A stretch of DNA of 64,000 nucleotides from contig DFXE01000015.1 in the NCBI GenBank assembly GCA_002381645.1, positions 43,003 to 107,002 of the forward strand. The letters run 5' to 3'. Both the position numbers and the translations under genes were made by a program. The stretch is from Bacteroidales bacterium UBA4116 (GTDB lineage Bacteria > Bacteroidota > Bacteroidia > Bacteroidales > Tannerellaceae). Below, piece after piece: positions 1-8,922 of this stretch (position 1 is the first letter of the stretch; each line of letters begins with the position of its first letter). The notes beneath the pieces were generated by a model. The model ran no database searches. It was not told where the DNA came from and saw only the letters and a program-made list of their open reading frames with translations.

Positions 1-1
1 C

Positions 2-1105
2 GGTAACCAGGACGGTATCGGGGAGTACCGGTCGTTATCATTAATGGGAACAGGAACCGGCGGCGCTTATTATGACCAGGCAACCGATTCATGGAAACAA
101 TCATATGGAATTACACAGAATCCGAACCCGGACCTGAAATGGGAATCGACTACGCAGACGAATATCGGTCTTGACTTCACCATAGCTCAACGCCTGAATG
201 TAACGCTCGACGGATATATCAAAAAAACATCCGACCTGCTGTACCTGTATGATGTCCCGCAGCCTCCTTATTTATATGATAAAATGATGGCAAACGTTGG
301 CGACCTTACGAATAAAGGGATTGAAGTGACATTGGGTAGTTATATCATCCGTAATAATGATTTTACATGGAATGCCAACCTGACATTGGCACATAACTCA
401 CAGAAGGTGGATAAACTTTCAAATGATATTTATCAGACAGATGCCGTTTCCACAGGTAGCCTGCACGGACTGACAGGTATGTCGGGGATATATACCCAAA
501 CCCTGAGGGAAGGATATGCCGTAGGTTCATTCTGGGGTCCTAAATGCCTGGGAATCGACGAAGAGGGCAAATTTATCCTTGAAAAGGATGCCGAAGGCAA
601 TGTAATCAACCAATACCTCGGAAATGCCCAGCCCAAACTTACCCTTGGACTGGCTATGGATTTCACCTATCGCGATTTTGACCTGAACTTCGCCTTTAAC
701 GGAATGTTCGGACAAAAGATTCTGAACGCCCAGGCTATGAACATCAGCTACCCCGGACGTCTGCCGGCCTATAATGTACTGGATTCGTGGATAGGCACGA
801 ATATCACCGAAGGTCCGGTCTTCTCGGACTACTGGATTGAAAAAGGCGATTTCCTCCGTTTGCAGAATATAACCCTGGGATATACCTTGCCTATTAAAAA
901 CGATTGGTTCAGCCGTATCCGTTTATATGCAACAGGAGAAAACCTGTTTGTCATCACAGGATATAAGGGTATCGATCCCGAAGTAAACATCAGCGGATTA
1001 TTAAGCCCGGGAATCGACAAATCTATAGGTGATTCGCAAATCGCAGATAATTATTATTATCCACGTGCGCGCACATTCTTGTTTGGTATTAACCTCTCTT
1101 TTTAA
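2..1105 (+). CDS. SusC/RagA-type TonB-dependent outer-membrane receptor, C-terminal part
   Basis: The reading frame is open from base 2, so this is the 3' part (about 367 residues) of a gene that starts before the window. The visible protein is the end of a TonB-dependent beta-barrel. It contains the NPDLKWE segment and LFVITGYKGIDPE shortly before the terminal strand, both usual in SusC proteins, and ends in aromatic residues (FLFGINLSF), as outer-membrane barrels do. SusC proteins import oligosaccharides with TonB energy while a SusD lipoprotein covers the pore; the SusD partner follows after 25 bp. The substrate cannot be read from this part. The first ATG, at 44, lies inside the barrel and is not the start. 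Confidence 0.95.
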   Translation, partial: GNQDGIGEYRSLSLMGTGTGGAYYDQATDSWKQSYGITQNPNPDLKWESTTQTNIGLDFTIAQRLNVTLDGYIKKTSDLLYLYDVPQPPYLYDKMMANVGDLTNKGIEVTLGSYIIRNNDFTWNANLTLAHNSQKVDKLSNDIYQTDAVSTGSLHGLTGMSGIYTQTLREGYAVGSFWGPKCLGIDEEGKFILEKDAEGNVINQYLGNAQPKLTLGLAMDFTYRDFDLNFAFNGMFGQKILNAQAMNISYPGRLPAYNVLDSWIGTNITEGPVFSDYWIEKGDFLRLQNITLGYTLPIKNDWFSRIRLYATGENLFVITGYKGIDPEVNISGLLSPGIDKSIGDSQIADNYYYPRARTFLFGINLSF

Positions 1106-1130
1106 TTTATCCATTTGAAATAAAAACGTT

Positions 1131-2642
1131 ATGAAAATAAAATCAATTATATCCGTTGCATGCGCTACTTTGCTGATAAGCGCTTGTACAGATCTGTCGG
1201 AAAACCTTTACGACAAAGTGGATTCTTCCGATTACGGGAAAACGGAAGCTGAAATAGAAACAATCGTCGGCCGCGCCTACTCCTCTTTACGGGGCGGTGC
1301 AACAGACGGTATTAACTTTTACCCGACAAGCGAATTCGTATTCTTTGTTCCCTCGGTTGCATCCGACGAATGTGTTATACCCACCCGCGTAGGTGGCGAC
1401 TGGTACGACGACGGTGTGTACCTCGACATCCAACGCCATACATGGAATGCCGATAACCCCAAAATATGGGCCTTATGGAAATATTGTTACAATGGTATTG
1501 CTTCAACAAACGCCATCCTTTATCAGGTGGAGCAATCCGGATTAGACCCTGTGGCAAGCCGTCCCCTTAATGCAGAGTTAAAAGCTCTCCGCGCATATTA
1601 TTATTACAATCTGCTGGACTGGTTCGGCAATGTACCTGTAGATACGTCATATGTAGTGACCGAAGCCCCCGGAACTTCCCCGCGTGCAGAAGTATACCGT
1701 TTTGTAGAAAACGAATTGCTGGAAAATCTGGATTATCTGCCCGAAAACGCTTACGGACGCGTAACAAAAAATGTGGCGAACATGCTGCTTGCACGCCTTT
1801 ACCTCAATTCCGAAGTATTTATCGGACAGGCCCGCTGGCAGGATTGCCTGACAGCCTGCGCACGGATAACCGGTCAGTTGGAACCGGATTATTTCTCAAG
1901 TTTCAAAACGGAAAATCAAACTTCACGTGAGATTATCTTCAGTATTCCTTATGATGGTAAAATGGGAACAATAGGCAACTTCCTCGCGTCAATGACTTAC
2001 CATTACGAACAGAAGTTTGCTTTCTCCGCCTCAGGTAATTACCAGTGGTGCGGTAACGGTATATGTGCGCAACCCGGACTTTATTCAAGTTTTGCAGAAA
2101 ATGATATCCGTCGTAATTCCATTCTGATGGGTCCGCAGATTGACCTTCGTACCGGTTCTACAATCATTATGCCGGCATCGGGCAATCCGCTTATTTACAC
2201 GGAAGAAATTACCAATATTGAAGAATCGCAGCAAAATGAAGGCGGACGCTTAAGTAAATATGAAGATAAAGAAGGAGATGCCTGGGAGCGCGATTATGAC
2301 CATGTATTGATGCGTTACGCCGAAGCTTTAATGATGCAGGCGGAATGCTATGTACGGTTGGGTAATCCTGCTGCGGCACGCACATTTGTGGAACAGGTAC
2401 GCAGCCGTGCAGGACTGGATACGCCGGAAACGATAGACCTGGCATTTATCGATGAAGAGTTACGCCGTGAATTTGTATTCGAGAATCGCCGCAGGACCGA
2501 CAACATCCGTTTCGGCACATTCTTCGAAGCATGGTGGGAAAAACCGGCCGATCCGGCTGATAAACATACAGCGCTTTTCCCTATTCCCCAACAGGAAATC
2601 AATAAAAACAGCAAGTTGGTACAGAACCCGGGATACAGATAA
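1131..2642 (+). CDS. SusD/RagB-type glycan-binding outer-membrane lipoprotein
   Basis: A 503-residue lipoprotein. The signal peptide ends in a lipobox with Cys19 (LISAC), followed by the TDLSE.LYDKVD sequence common at the start of SusD proteins. The middle is helix-rich with TPR-like segments (ALRAYYYYNLLDWFGNVPV), and the end has RADN-like and PIPQQEINKN motifs that are standard in the SusD/RagB fold. It should sit on the cell surface, form the lid of the SusC barrel and bind the target glycan. It follows the SusC gene by 25 bp and is surely in the same operon. Sequence alone does not reveal the ligand. Confidence 0.96.
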   Translation: MKIKSIISVACATLLISACTDLSENLYDKVDSSDYGKTEAEIETIVGRAYSSLRGGATDGINFYPTSEFVFFVPSVASDECVIPTRVGGDWYDDGVYLDIQRHTWNADNPKIWALWKYCYNGIASTNAILYQVEQSGLDPVASRPLNAELKALRAYYYYNLLDWFGNVPVDTSYVVTEAPGTSPRAEVYRFVENELLENLDYLPENAYGRVTKNVANMLLARLYLNSEVFIGQARWQDCLTACARITGQLEPDYFSSFKTENQTSREIIFSIPYDGKMGTIGNFLASMTYHYEQKFAFSASGNYQWCGNGICAQPGLYSSFAENDIRRNSILMGPQIDLRTGSTIIMPASGNPLIYTEEITNIEESQQNEGGRLSKYEDKEGDAWERDYDHVLMRYAEALMMQAECYVRLGNPAAARTFVEQVRSRAGLDTPETIDLAFIDEELRREFVFENRRRTDNIRFGTFFEAWWEKPADPADKHTALFPIPQQEINKNSKLVQNPGYR

Positions 2643-2766
2643 GCATATATCTCGGTAACTCCGGAGATAAATAAAGAGAACAAAAGTCAACAGGCAATCA
2701 CATCCAAGGCATTGCCTGTTGACTACCTTCCGCAAGCAGATAAACATGCAAAACAAAACATAGATT

Positions 2767-4011
2767 ATGATAAGAACAGCGATAATAGCGACCCTCACTT
2801 TTATCCTTTTCATCGCTTGCGGCGATGATAATCCGGATACCGGCGGGGGAAACGGAAACGAACTCGAAACGTTTGAACCGGTAGCAGTGACCAAATCGAA
2901 CCCCATGAAAGTATGGGTGCATTATATGCCCTGGTTTGAAGACAAAACGACAGGCGGCGGAAAATGGGGGCAGCACTGGACAATGGCCAACCGCAATCCC
3001 GACATAACAGACGCTAACGGTAAAAGACAAATAGCCGCCCATTACTATCCGCTGATAGGCCCGTACGCATCAAGCGATACAGATGTATTGGAGTATCATT
3101 TCCTGCTGATGAAATATGCCGGGATAGACGGTATATTGATAGACTGGTATGGTACGCGCAACTATGCCGATTATGCAGAGAACCGTAGAAATACCGAAGC
3201 CATTGTCGCTGCACTGGAAAAAGTAGGGCTCGACTTTGCAATTGTGTACGAAGACCGTACGCTCGAAAACGGATTCGACAACCACGCATTAAGGATTAGC
3301 CAGGCCGTATCTGATATGGAATATCTGGAAAAGAATTTCTTTAAGAAAAGCAATTACATTAAGATTGATAACAACCCGTTGTTACTGAACTTCGGCCCCA
3401 TCATACTTAAGACACCCTCCGACTGGAATAAGGTATTTCAATACCTACCCGCCAAACCCGCCTTTTTCCCGCTATGCTATCATTCTTCGATGGTAAACGA
3501 CGACCAGTTCAAAAACGGTATAGGCGAATACATATGGGTAGATGGTGATGAAGAAGGTATGAAAACCAAATACCGGCAAAAGGAAAGATTTGAAGAGTTT
3601 ATCGGCGGAGCTTACCCCGGATTCCATGATTATTATAAAGAAGGAGGTTGGGGCAATACCGTACTGAATCGTATCGATCATGAAAACGGCCGGTTATTCG
3701 ACAGGTTATTAAAAATGGCGCAGGATGAAAATATGAAATACCTGCAACTCATTACCTGGAATGATTTCGGGGAAGGTACGATGATCGAACCTACCCAGGA
3801 ATTCGGGTACATCTTCCTGGAAAGCATTCAGCGTTTTACAGGCGTGGCTTACAATAAATCACATCTGGAAGCGATCTATTCGTATTTTAATTCAAAGAAG
3901 CAATCGGGTGAAGACGGAGAAAAGAAAAAACAGCTTCTGCAGGCTTATTATTACTTTATTTCCCTTCAAAGTGAAAAGGCTATGGACCAATTAAAGGAAA
4001 TCAATAATTAA
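2767..4011 (+). CDS. GH71/GH99-like glycoside hydrolase lipoprotein
   Basis: A 414-residue lipoprotein with lipobox Cys18 followed by GDDNPD, an acidic stretch like the Bacteroidota lipoprotein export signal, so it may be surface exposed. The body resembles GH71/GH99-like TIM-barrel proteins: an early VHYMPWF motif, a strand with GIDGILIDWYG, and a late TWNDFGEGTMIEP motif. Glu336 and Glu341 in that late motif are the candidate catalytic acids by position. Canonical GH99 enzymes are endo-alpha-1,2-mannosidases/mannanases, but GH99-like members of these loci are mostly uncharacterised, so the substrate is open. The last ~60 residues (YSYFNSKKQSGEDGEKKKQ onward) look like a helical tail. It lies 124 bp after the SusD gene and 12 bp before the GH97 gene. 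Confidence 0.85.
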   Translation: MIRTAIIATLTFILFIACGDDNPDTGGGNGNELETFEPVAVTKSNPMKVWVHYMPWFEDKTTGGGKWGQHWTMANRNPDITDANGKRQIAAHYYPLIGPYASSDTDVLEYHFLLMKYAGIDGILIDWYGTRNYADYAENRRNTEAIVAALEKVGLDFAIVYEDRTLENGFDNHALRISQAVSDMEYLEKNFFKKSNYIKIDNNPLLLNFGPIILKTPSDWNKVFQYLPAKPAFFPLCYHSSMVNDDQFKNGIGEYIWVDGDEEGMKTKYRQKERFEEFIGGAYPGFHDYYKEGGWGNTVLNRIDHENGRLFDRLLKMAQDENMKYLQLITWNDFGEGTMIEPTQEFGYIFLESIQRFTGVAYNKSHLEAIYSYFNSKKQSGEDGEKKKQLLQAYYYFISLQSEKAMDQLKEINN

Positions 4012-4023
4012 TCAAATCCGCTC

Positions 4024-6018
4024 ATGAAACCATATATATACATAATGACACTGACCCTTTTCTTTTTTTCCTGTACCAGCATGGAAGAAGCAAAGGTAAC
4101 TTCTCCCGATAAGAAAATTACCGTACAGGCCGGAGAAGAAAACGGACGCATTTATTACAGCATTTCGAAAAATAACACTCCTGTCCTGGATAAATCTTTT
4201 CTGGGTTTTACTTTCAAAACAAATAATTTTGAGAACGTACATATTTCAAAAGTAATCCATAGTTCTTTCAGTGAAACATGGGAACAGGTATGGGGTGAAG
4301 AGATTACGGTTGATAACACCTATAATCAAATGATTGTAAGTGTTGAAGAAAGCGAAGGGCTAAAAAGAAAATTCGACATTGTTTTCCGTGTATTCGACGA
4401 CGGCATCGGCTTCCGTTATGAATTCCCCGCTCAGGAAAATATGAAAGAATTTACCATAATCGATGAAAACACTGAATTTAATTTTACAGAAGCTCATAAA
4501 TCATGGTCGATACCTTATGGCGCAAACTACTATGAAGCATTATACGAACCTAAACCGCTGAACCGGATCGATACGGTATCTACTCCGTTAACTATCGAGA
4601 CGGAAAACGGACTTTTCCTTGCGGTACATGAAGCGAACCTGACCGATTATGCTTCGATGAACCTGACACCCCAGAACGGGACTTCCAAATTAAAAGTCTA
4701 TCTCACACCCTGGTCCACGGGAGAAAAGGTCTTTATGAAAACTCCCGGTGTGACACCCTGGAGAACCATTATAATAGCGGGAAGCCTCGGTGATCTTTTA
4801 TTGTCGAGATTGATGCTCAACCTGAATGAGTCCAACAGGATAAACGATACTTCCTGGATTAAGACGGGACGCTACATCGGTATCTGGTGGGGAATGCATA
4901 TGGAGAAGTATACCTGGACTACGGGACCTAAACACGGGGCAATCACCGCAAATGTAAAACGCTATATAGACTTTGCGGCTAAACACGGCTTCAGCGGCGT
5001 ACTCGTAGAAGGATGGAATACAGGATGGGAAAACAACTGGACGGTGGAAGGCGATAAATTCAGTTTTACCACTGCCTATCCCGATTTCGACCTGGAAGAA
5101 GTTACCCGGTACGCGGCTTCTAAGGGGGTAAGCCTGATAGGTCATCACGAAACGGGAGGAGCAACATTGAATTATGAATCCCAAATGGATTCGGCCTTTG
5201 CTTTATATAACAAATATGGAGTAAGCGTAGTTAAAACAGGATATGTCAGCCCGTTGTTAGACGGCAAAGAAAGAAACAGCAGTCAGTATGGCGTTCGTCA
5301 TTATAGAAAGGTAATCGAAACCGCAGCAAAATATAAGATTATGATCGACAATCATGAACCGGTGATGCCGACAGGACTTCAAAGGACCTACCCCAATTTA
5401 ATGACGCAGGAAGGGGTACGCGGACAGGAATGGGATGCATGGTCTACTGACGGAGGCAATCCTCCCGAACATACAACCATTATTCCTTTTACACGTGGGT
5501 TGGCAGGCCCTATGGATTTTACCCCGGGAACCTTTCTTTTTGAGAATCCGGTATTTCCCGATACTCGTGTATGGACTACCCTTGCCAAGCAATTAGCTTT
5601 AAGCGTAGTGATTTACAGTCCGCAGAAGACGGCATACGAGATGATTGAAAATTACGAAAACAATCCTGCATTTGAATTTATTACATCCTGTCCCACCAAC
5701 TGGTCGGAAACGGTTGTTCCGGATGCTAAAATAGGAGAATATGTTACTATTGCCCGTAAAGACCGTGAAAGCCGGAATTGGTTTATAGGCAGTATTACAA
5801 ACGCTGAAGCGCGAACATTGAACCTGGGTTTTGCTTTTCTGGAAAACGGGGTCAAATATAAGGCTAAGATATTCAGAGACGGTAAAGATGCCCATTACAA
5901 AACCAATCCTTATCCCATTGAAATTGAAGAAATGGAAATAACTTCCGAAACCAACCTTACTATACCACAGGCTCCCGGAGGAGGAACGGCAATTATGCTT
6001 ATTCACCCTAACACATAA
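4024..6018 (+). CDS. GH97 glycosidase, inverting SusB-like type, lipoprotein
   Basis: A 664-residue GH97 enzyme. The signal peptide ends at lipobox Cys17 and is followed by TSMEE. An N-terminal beta-sandwich (about 25-270) precedes a TIM barrel and a C-terminal beta domain. The catalytic residues of Bacteroides thetaiotaomicron SusB can be placed by spacing: HHE (Glu376) and NHE (Glu445) match the two base glutamates E439/E508, Glu463 matches the calcium ligand E526, and Glu469 matches the general acid E532. Where retaining GH97 members have the nucleophile Asp (VKVD), this protein has VKTG (Gly406). That predicts the inverting subgroup, whose known members are alpha-glucosidases. It follows the GH99-like gene by 12 bp and closes the first transcription block. 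Confidence 0.93.
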   Translation: MKPYIYIMTLTLFFFSCTSMEEAKVTSPDKKITVQAGEENGRIYYSISKNNTPVLDKSFLGFTFKTNNFENVHISKVIHSSFSETWEQVWGEEITVDNTYNQMIVSVEESEGLKRKFDIVFRVFDDGIGFRYEFPAQENMKEFTIIDENTEFNFTEAHKSWSIPYGANYYEALYEPKPLNRIDTVSTPLTIETENGLFLAVHEANLTDYASMNLTPQNGTSKLKVYLTPWSTGEKVFMKTPGVTPWRTIIIAGSLGDLLLSRLMLNLNESNRINDTSWIKTGRYIGIWWGMHMEKYTWTTGPKHGAITANVKRYIDFAAKHGFSGVLVEGWNTGWENNWTVEGDKFSFTTAYPDFDLEEVTRYAASKGVSLIGHHETGGATLNYESQMDSAFALYNKYGVSVVKTGYVSPLLDGKERNSSQYGVRHYRKVIETAAKYKIMIDNHEPVMPTGLQRTYPNLMTQEGVRGQEWDAWSTDGGNPPEHTTIIPFTRGLAGPMDFTPGTFLFENPVFPDTRVWTTLAKQLALSVVIYSPQKTAYEMIENYENNPAFEFITSCPTNWSETVVPDAKIGEYVTIARKDRESRNWFIGSITNAEARTLNLGFAFLENGVKYKAKIFRDGKDAHYKTNPYPIEIEEMEITSETNLTIPQAPGGGTAIMLIHPNT

Positions 6019-6132
6019 AAACAGAAGTTAAAAAAGTTATCCATCATTTCATTCATTAGTAGTTAAGGAATTAAGAATAAATCAGTATCCTTTTGTCCCA
6101 TTTTAATTTATGGAGTAACCGGTAATCGCTTA

Positions 6133-6146
6133 TTAGTTTAAACTAA
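6133..6146. promoter_or_regulatory. 14-bp perfect palindrome
   Basis: TTAGTTTAAACTAA is a perfect palindrome 115 bp after the GH97 stop codon. It could be an operator, but it could also be chance in AT-rich DNA. No regulator gene is beside it. Confidence 0.3.
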
Positions 6147-6188
6147 CAACTGACAATATTAACCAATTCCTGATCAATGTAGTTTTTT

Positions 6189-6225
6189 AAGGGAAAGATT
6201 GTTTATGGTTTATTGATGTTCCCTT
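6189..6225. repeat. inverted repeat, possible end-of-operon hairpin
   Basis: AAGGGAA at 6189-6195 pairs with TTCCCTT at 6219-6225 across a 23-base loop. It is the first of a series of hairpins after the GH97 gene. It is weak as a terminator because no U-tract follows. Confidence 0.35.
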
Positions 6226-6235
6226 ATGTTTAAGG

Positions 6236-6263
6236 CAGGTGTTCCGGTTTGGAACACCTGTTT
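6236..6263 (+). terminator. strong hairpin, possible terminator of the SusC/D-GH99-GH97 operon
   Basis: A perfect 10-bp stem: CAGGTGTTCC at 6236-6245 and GGAACACCTG at 6251-6260, with loop GGTTT. Only a short TTT follows, so termination is plausible but unproven. Messenger-end protection is an alternative role. Confidence 0.5.
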
Positions 6264-6289
6264 GCATACCCTAACTTTATTCATAAACC

Positions 6290-6656
6290 TGCCTTCAGCC
6301 TTCAGCCGGTTTTTAACCAACTATATATCAGCACATAATCCTGAAAGGAAACAGTTTACCTGGCTTCAGGTCAGGTTTCAGCCGGGACACGTCCTAAAAT
6401 AAACGGGACGCATCCCGGCTGAAATAGCTCCCGTCCCGGTTCACCTTACAAACCAATAAAAACATCACAATCATTTTCTCAAAAGTCGGTAATGTTTTAA
6501 TAAAGAGTTGGTGATGTTTTCATACAATCGTCACCAACTTTTGAAATAAACATTACCACCATTTTATTGTTTCCTATCCTGAAGGGTAGAACAGCATACC
6601 CTTCAGCCATAAAGGCTAATAAACAGACACTTACACACAACTGAAGGCTGAAGGCA
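6290..6656. repeat. repeat block bounded by 16-bp inverted repeats
   Basis: TGCCTTCAGCCTTCAG at 6290-6305 reappears in exact inverted form at 6641-6656. Between these ends lie three further inverted repeats. An imperfect 19-bp pair is at 6376-6394/6406-6424. A nested pair, GGTAATGTTT at 6488-6497 with 6548-6557, encloses GTTGGTGA at 6507-6514 with 6531-6538. A 10-bp hairpin lies at 6579-6588/6597-6606. There is no ORF in the block. The outline suits a small non-autonomous mobile element (MITE-like) or a BIME-type intergenic mosaic, but I see no clear target-site duplication. The whole gap 6019-6774 otherwise holds no gene. Confidence 0.6.
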
Positions 6657-6724
6657 TTTTTTCCGGATAAGTTGTGGTGGTGCATTTAAACAAGGAATAT
6701 GGGATTTTATTTAATCATTGATTG

Positions 6725-6732
6725 TATCTTTG
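6725..6732 (+). promoter_or_regulatory. -7 promoter box for the GH20 gene
   Basis: TATCTTTG fits the Bacteroidota -7 consensus TAnnTTTG, 42 bp before the GH20 start codon. A clear -33 TTTG is not seen. It implies that the GH20 gene has its own promoter apart from the upstream susCD operon. Confidence 0.6.
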
Positions 6733-6774
6733 ATCATATTTAATCAGAAAATAGGCATTTAAGTCAGGATAGAT

Positions 6775-8922
6775 ATGCTCAGACTATTGTATTTCACTTT
6801 ATTGATAATAGTTATCACCGGATGCTCCAGAAGCAACCGGTCTTTTTCCGTTGCCGATTACCAGGTCATTCCTTTACCCCAGAAGGTGGAGATGCAGAAT
6901 AACGGTGAAACGTTTACACTCACCCGGTCAACCCAAATTATTTATCCTGCGGATAATGATAAATTACATACGGCCGCTGTACTACTGTCTGAATATATTT
7001 ACCAGATTACCGGTTATCACCTCGAAATATCCACAGCCTACCAAACGGAGGATTGCATTGTCCTGAATGCAAATTTCGACAACGCGAACAAAGAATCCTA
7101 CCGCTTGATTATCGGTAATTCCATGATATCCATAAACGGATCGACCGAAGCCGGTACGTTTTACGGCATTCAAACATTACGAAAATCTATACCGGCCTAT
7201 TCAGCAGATATTATTGATTTCCCGGCCGCCGAAATAACCGATTACCCGATTTATTCACACAGGGGAGTTCATCTGGATGTGGCGCGCCATTTTTACCCCG
7301 TCGATTTTATAAAAAAATACATCGATGTAATCGCCCTATGCAATATGAATGTGTTTCACTGGCATTTAACCGACGATCAGGGATGGCGTATTGAAATTGA
7401 AAAATACCCCGAACTGACCCGTATAGGTTCGCAACGGAAGCATACCAATATCGGCAGGCACACCGACCAGAATGATAATACTCCGCATGGGGGGTTCTAC
7501 ACCCAACAGCAAATCAGGGAAATAGTTAATTATGCGAAAGCAAGGCATATCGAAGTAATTCCCGAAATAGATATACCGGGCCACACGTTATCGGCTTTAA
7601 CATCTTATCCCCAGCTTGGTTGTACCGGCGGCCCGTATGAGGTAGCCTGTGGATGGGGAATTTTTGAAGATGTGCTTTGCGCCGGAAATGAAGAGGTATT
7701 TGTTTTCCTTGAGGATGTATTTAAGGAAGTATCAGATCTTTTCCCTTCCAGATATATCCATATCGGCGGGGATGAATGTCTGAAAAATAAATGGATGGAA
7801 TGTCCACGGTGTCAGGCGAAAGTAAAAGAACTGGGTATAAGGGAAACCAAGGAACATAGTGTAGGAGAACAACTCCAAAGTTATTTTATCGCCCGTGTGG
7901 AAAAAATGATACGTGAAAACGGGAAAACCATTATTGGCTGGGACGAAATCATCGAAGGAGGCATTGCGCCTAACGCCACCATTATGTCGTGGCGGGGTAT
8001 GGAAGGCGGTGTTCATGCAGCCGAAAAAGGGCACGATGTCATTATGGCGCCGGAAGAATATGTATATCTGGACTATTATCAGTCACCTGATGTAGATAAT
8101 GAGCCTTTTACGTACGGATGGCTTACTGAACTGGATAAGGTATATTCGTTCGACCCCATGCCCGCGGAATTAAGTGAAGACAAGAAAAAACATATATTGG
8201 GGGCGCAGCTAAATGTTTGGACGGAATATATGCCTACCAGCGACCATGTGGAATATATGCTTTTGCCGCGTATGTGTGCTTTAGCCGAAACGGTATGGAC
8301 AAATCCTGTTGAAAAGGATTTCAATTATTTTGTGGAACGTTTATATAAATTGTCCCTTTTATTAGACAGGCTGCAATACAAAAACTCCAAATATATTTTC
8401 AACGTATCCGAAGATAACCCTTCGCAGGAAAAAATAAGTCATAAAGCAGTTAATAAACCCATTACCCTTGCATACGAACCCCATGAACGGTACACATTTG
8501 ACGGAGCATCCACCTTAGTCGATGGTAAGAAGGGGGCACGTTCAAGTTACCGTACCGGTACATGGATCGGATTCCTGGGTACGGATTGCGAAGCTGTGAT
8601 TGACCTTGAGGATGTAACGGAAGTATCCTCCGTTCATATGGATACCTACGTCAATACCCGTGGAAACCTGTTTGATCCCGTACATATCAAAGTATTGGTT
8701 TCTGATGACGGAACCAACTTTAAGGAAGTTCATACGGAAAATTACGGACACAGAACCGAACATTGCAATCCGTATATTGAAAGTAAAGCGGTGAAATTAC
8801 AGGAAGCGGTGAAAACACGTTTCATTAAAATAATCGCAGGAGCTGTTAAAACTCTTCCCGAATGGCACGAGAAGAAAGGCGAGAAGGCTTATCTGATGAT
8901 AGACGAAATTATAGTGAGGTAA
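6775..8922 (+). CDS. GH20 beta-N-acetylhexosaminidase lipoprotein with C-terminal discoidin-like domain
   Basis: A 715-residue protein with lipobox Cys17 (VITGC). The order is a GH20b-type alpha/beta domain (about 25-155), a GH20 TIM barrel (about 160-510; it starts near SHRGVHLDVARHFYP and contains FHWHLTDDQGWRIEI) and a C-terminal beta domain (about 590-715) that looks like an F5/8-type carbohydrate-binding module. The catalytic Asp-Glu pair is Asp333-Glu334 in HIGGDE, for substrate-assisted hydrolysis of terminal beta-GlcNAc/GalNAc. The residues after the lipid Cys (SRSNRS) are not acidic, so a periplasmic location is more likely than the surface. Its 3' end overlaps the convergent radical SAM gene by 14 bp. 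Confidence 0.95.
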   Translation: MLRLLYFTLLIIVITGCSRSNRSFSVADYQVIPLPQKVEMQNNGETFTLTRSTQIIYPADNDKLHTAAVLLSEYIYQITGYHLEISTAYQTEDCIVLNANFDNANKESYRLIIGNSMISINGSTEAGTFYGIQTLRKSIPAYSADIIDFPAAEITDYPIYSHRGVHLDVARHFYPVDFIKKYIDVIALCNMNVFHWHLTDDQGWRIEIEKYPELTRIGSQRKHTNIGRHTDQNDNTPHGGFYTQQQIREIVNYAKARHIEVIPEIDIPGHTLSALTSYPQLGCTGGPYEVACGWGIFEDVLCAGNEEVFVFLEDVFKEVSDLFPSRYIHIGGDECLKNKWMECPRCQAKVKELGIRETKEHSVGEQLQSYFIARVEKMIRENGKTIIGWDEIIEGGIAPNATIMSWRGMEGGVHAAEKGHDVIMAPEEYVYLDYYQSPDVDNEPFTYGWLTELDKVYSFDPMPAELSEDKKKHILGAQLNVWTEYMPTSDHVEYMLLPRMCALAETVWTNPVEKDFNYFVERLYKLSLLLDRLQYKNSKYIFNVSEDNPSQEKISHKAVNKPITLAYEPHERYTFDGASTLVDGKKGARSSYRTGTWIGFLGTDCEAVIDLEDVTEVSSVHMDTYVNTRGNLFDPVHIKVLVSDDGTNFKEVHTENYGHRTEHCNPYIESKAVKLQEAVKTRFIKIIAGAVKTLPEWHEKKGEKAYLMIDEIIVR

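Noticed and set aside
2460..3042. overlapping minus-strand frames of 111-148 codons at the SusD/GH99-like junction
   Set aside because: They mutually overlap, run antisense to two solid genes, and show no recognisable domain.
6497..6685. 62-codon minus-strand frame in the repeat block
   Set aside because: It runs through inverted repeats and shows no homology I can recognise; better explained as repeat sequence.
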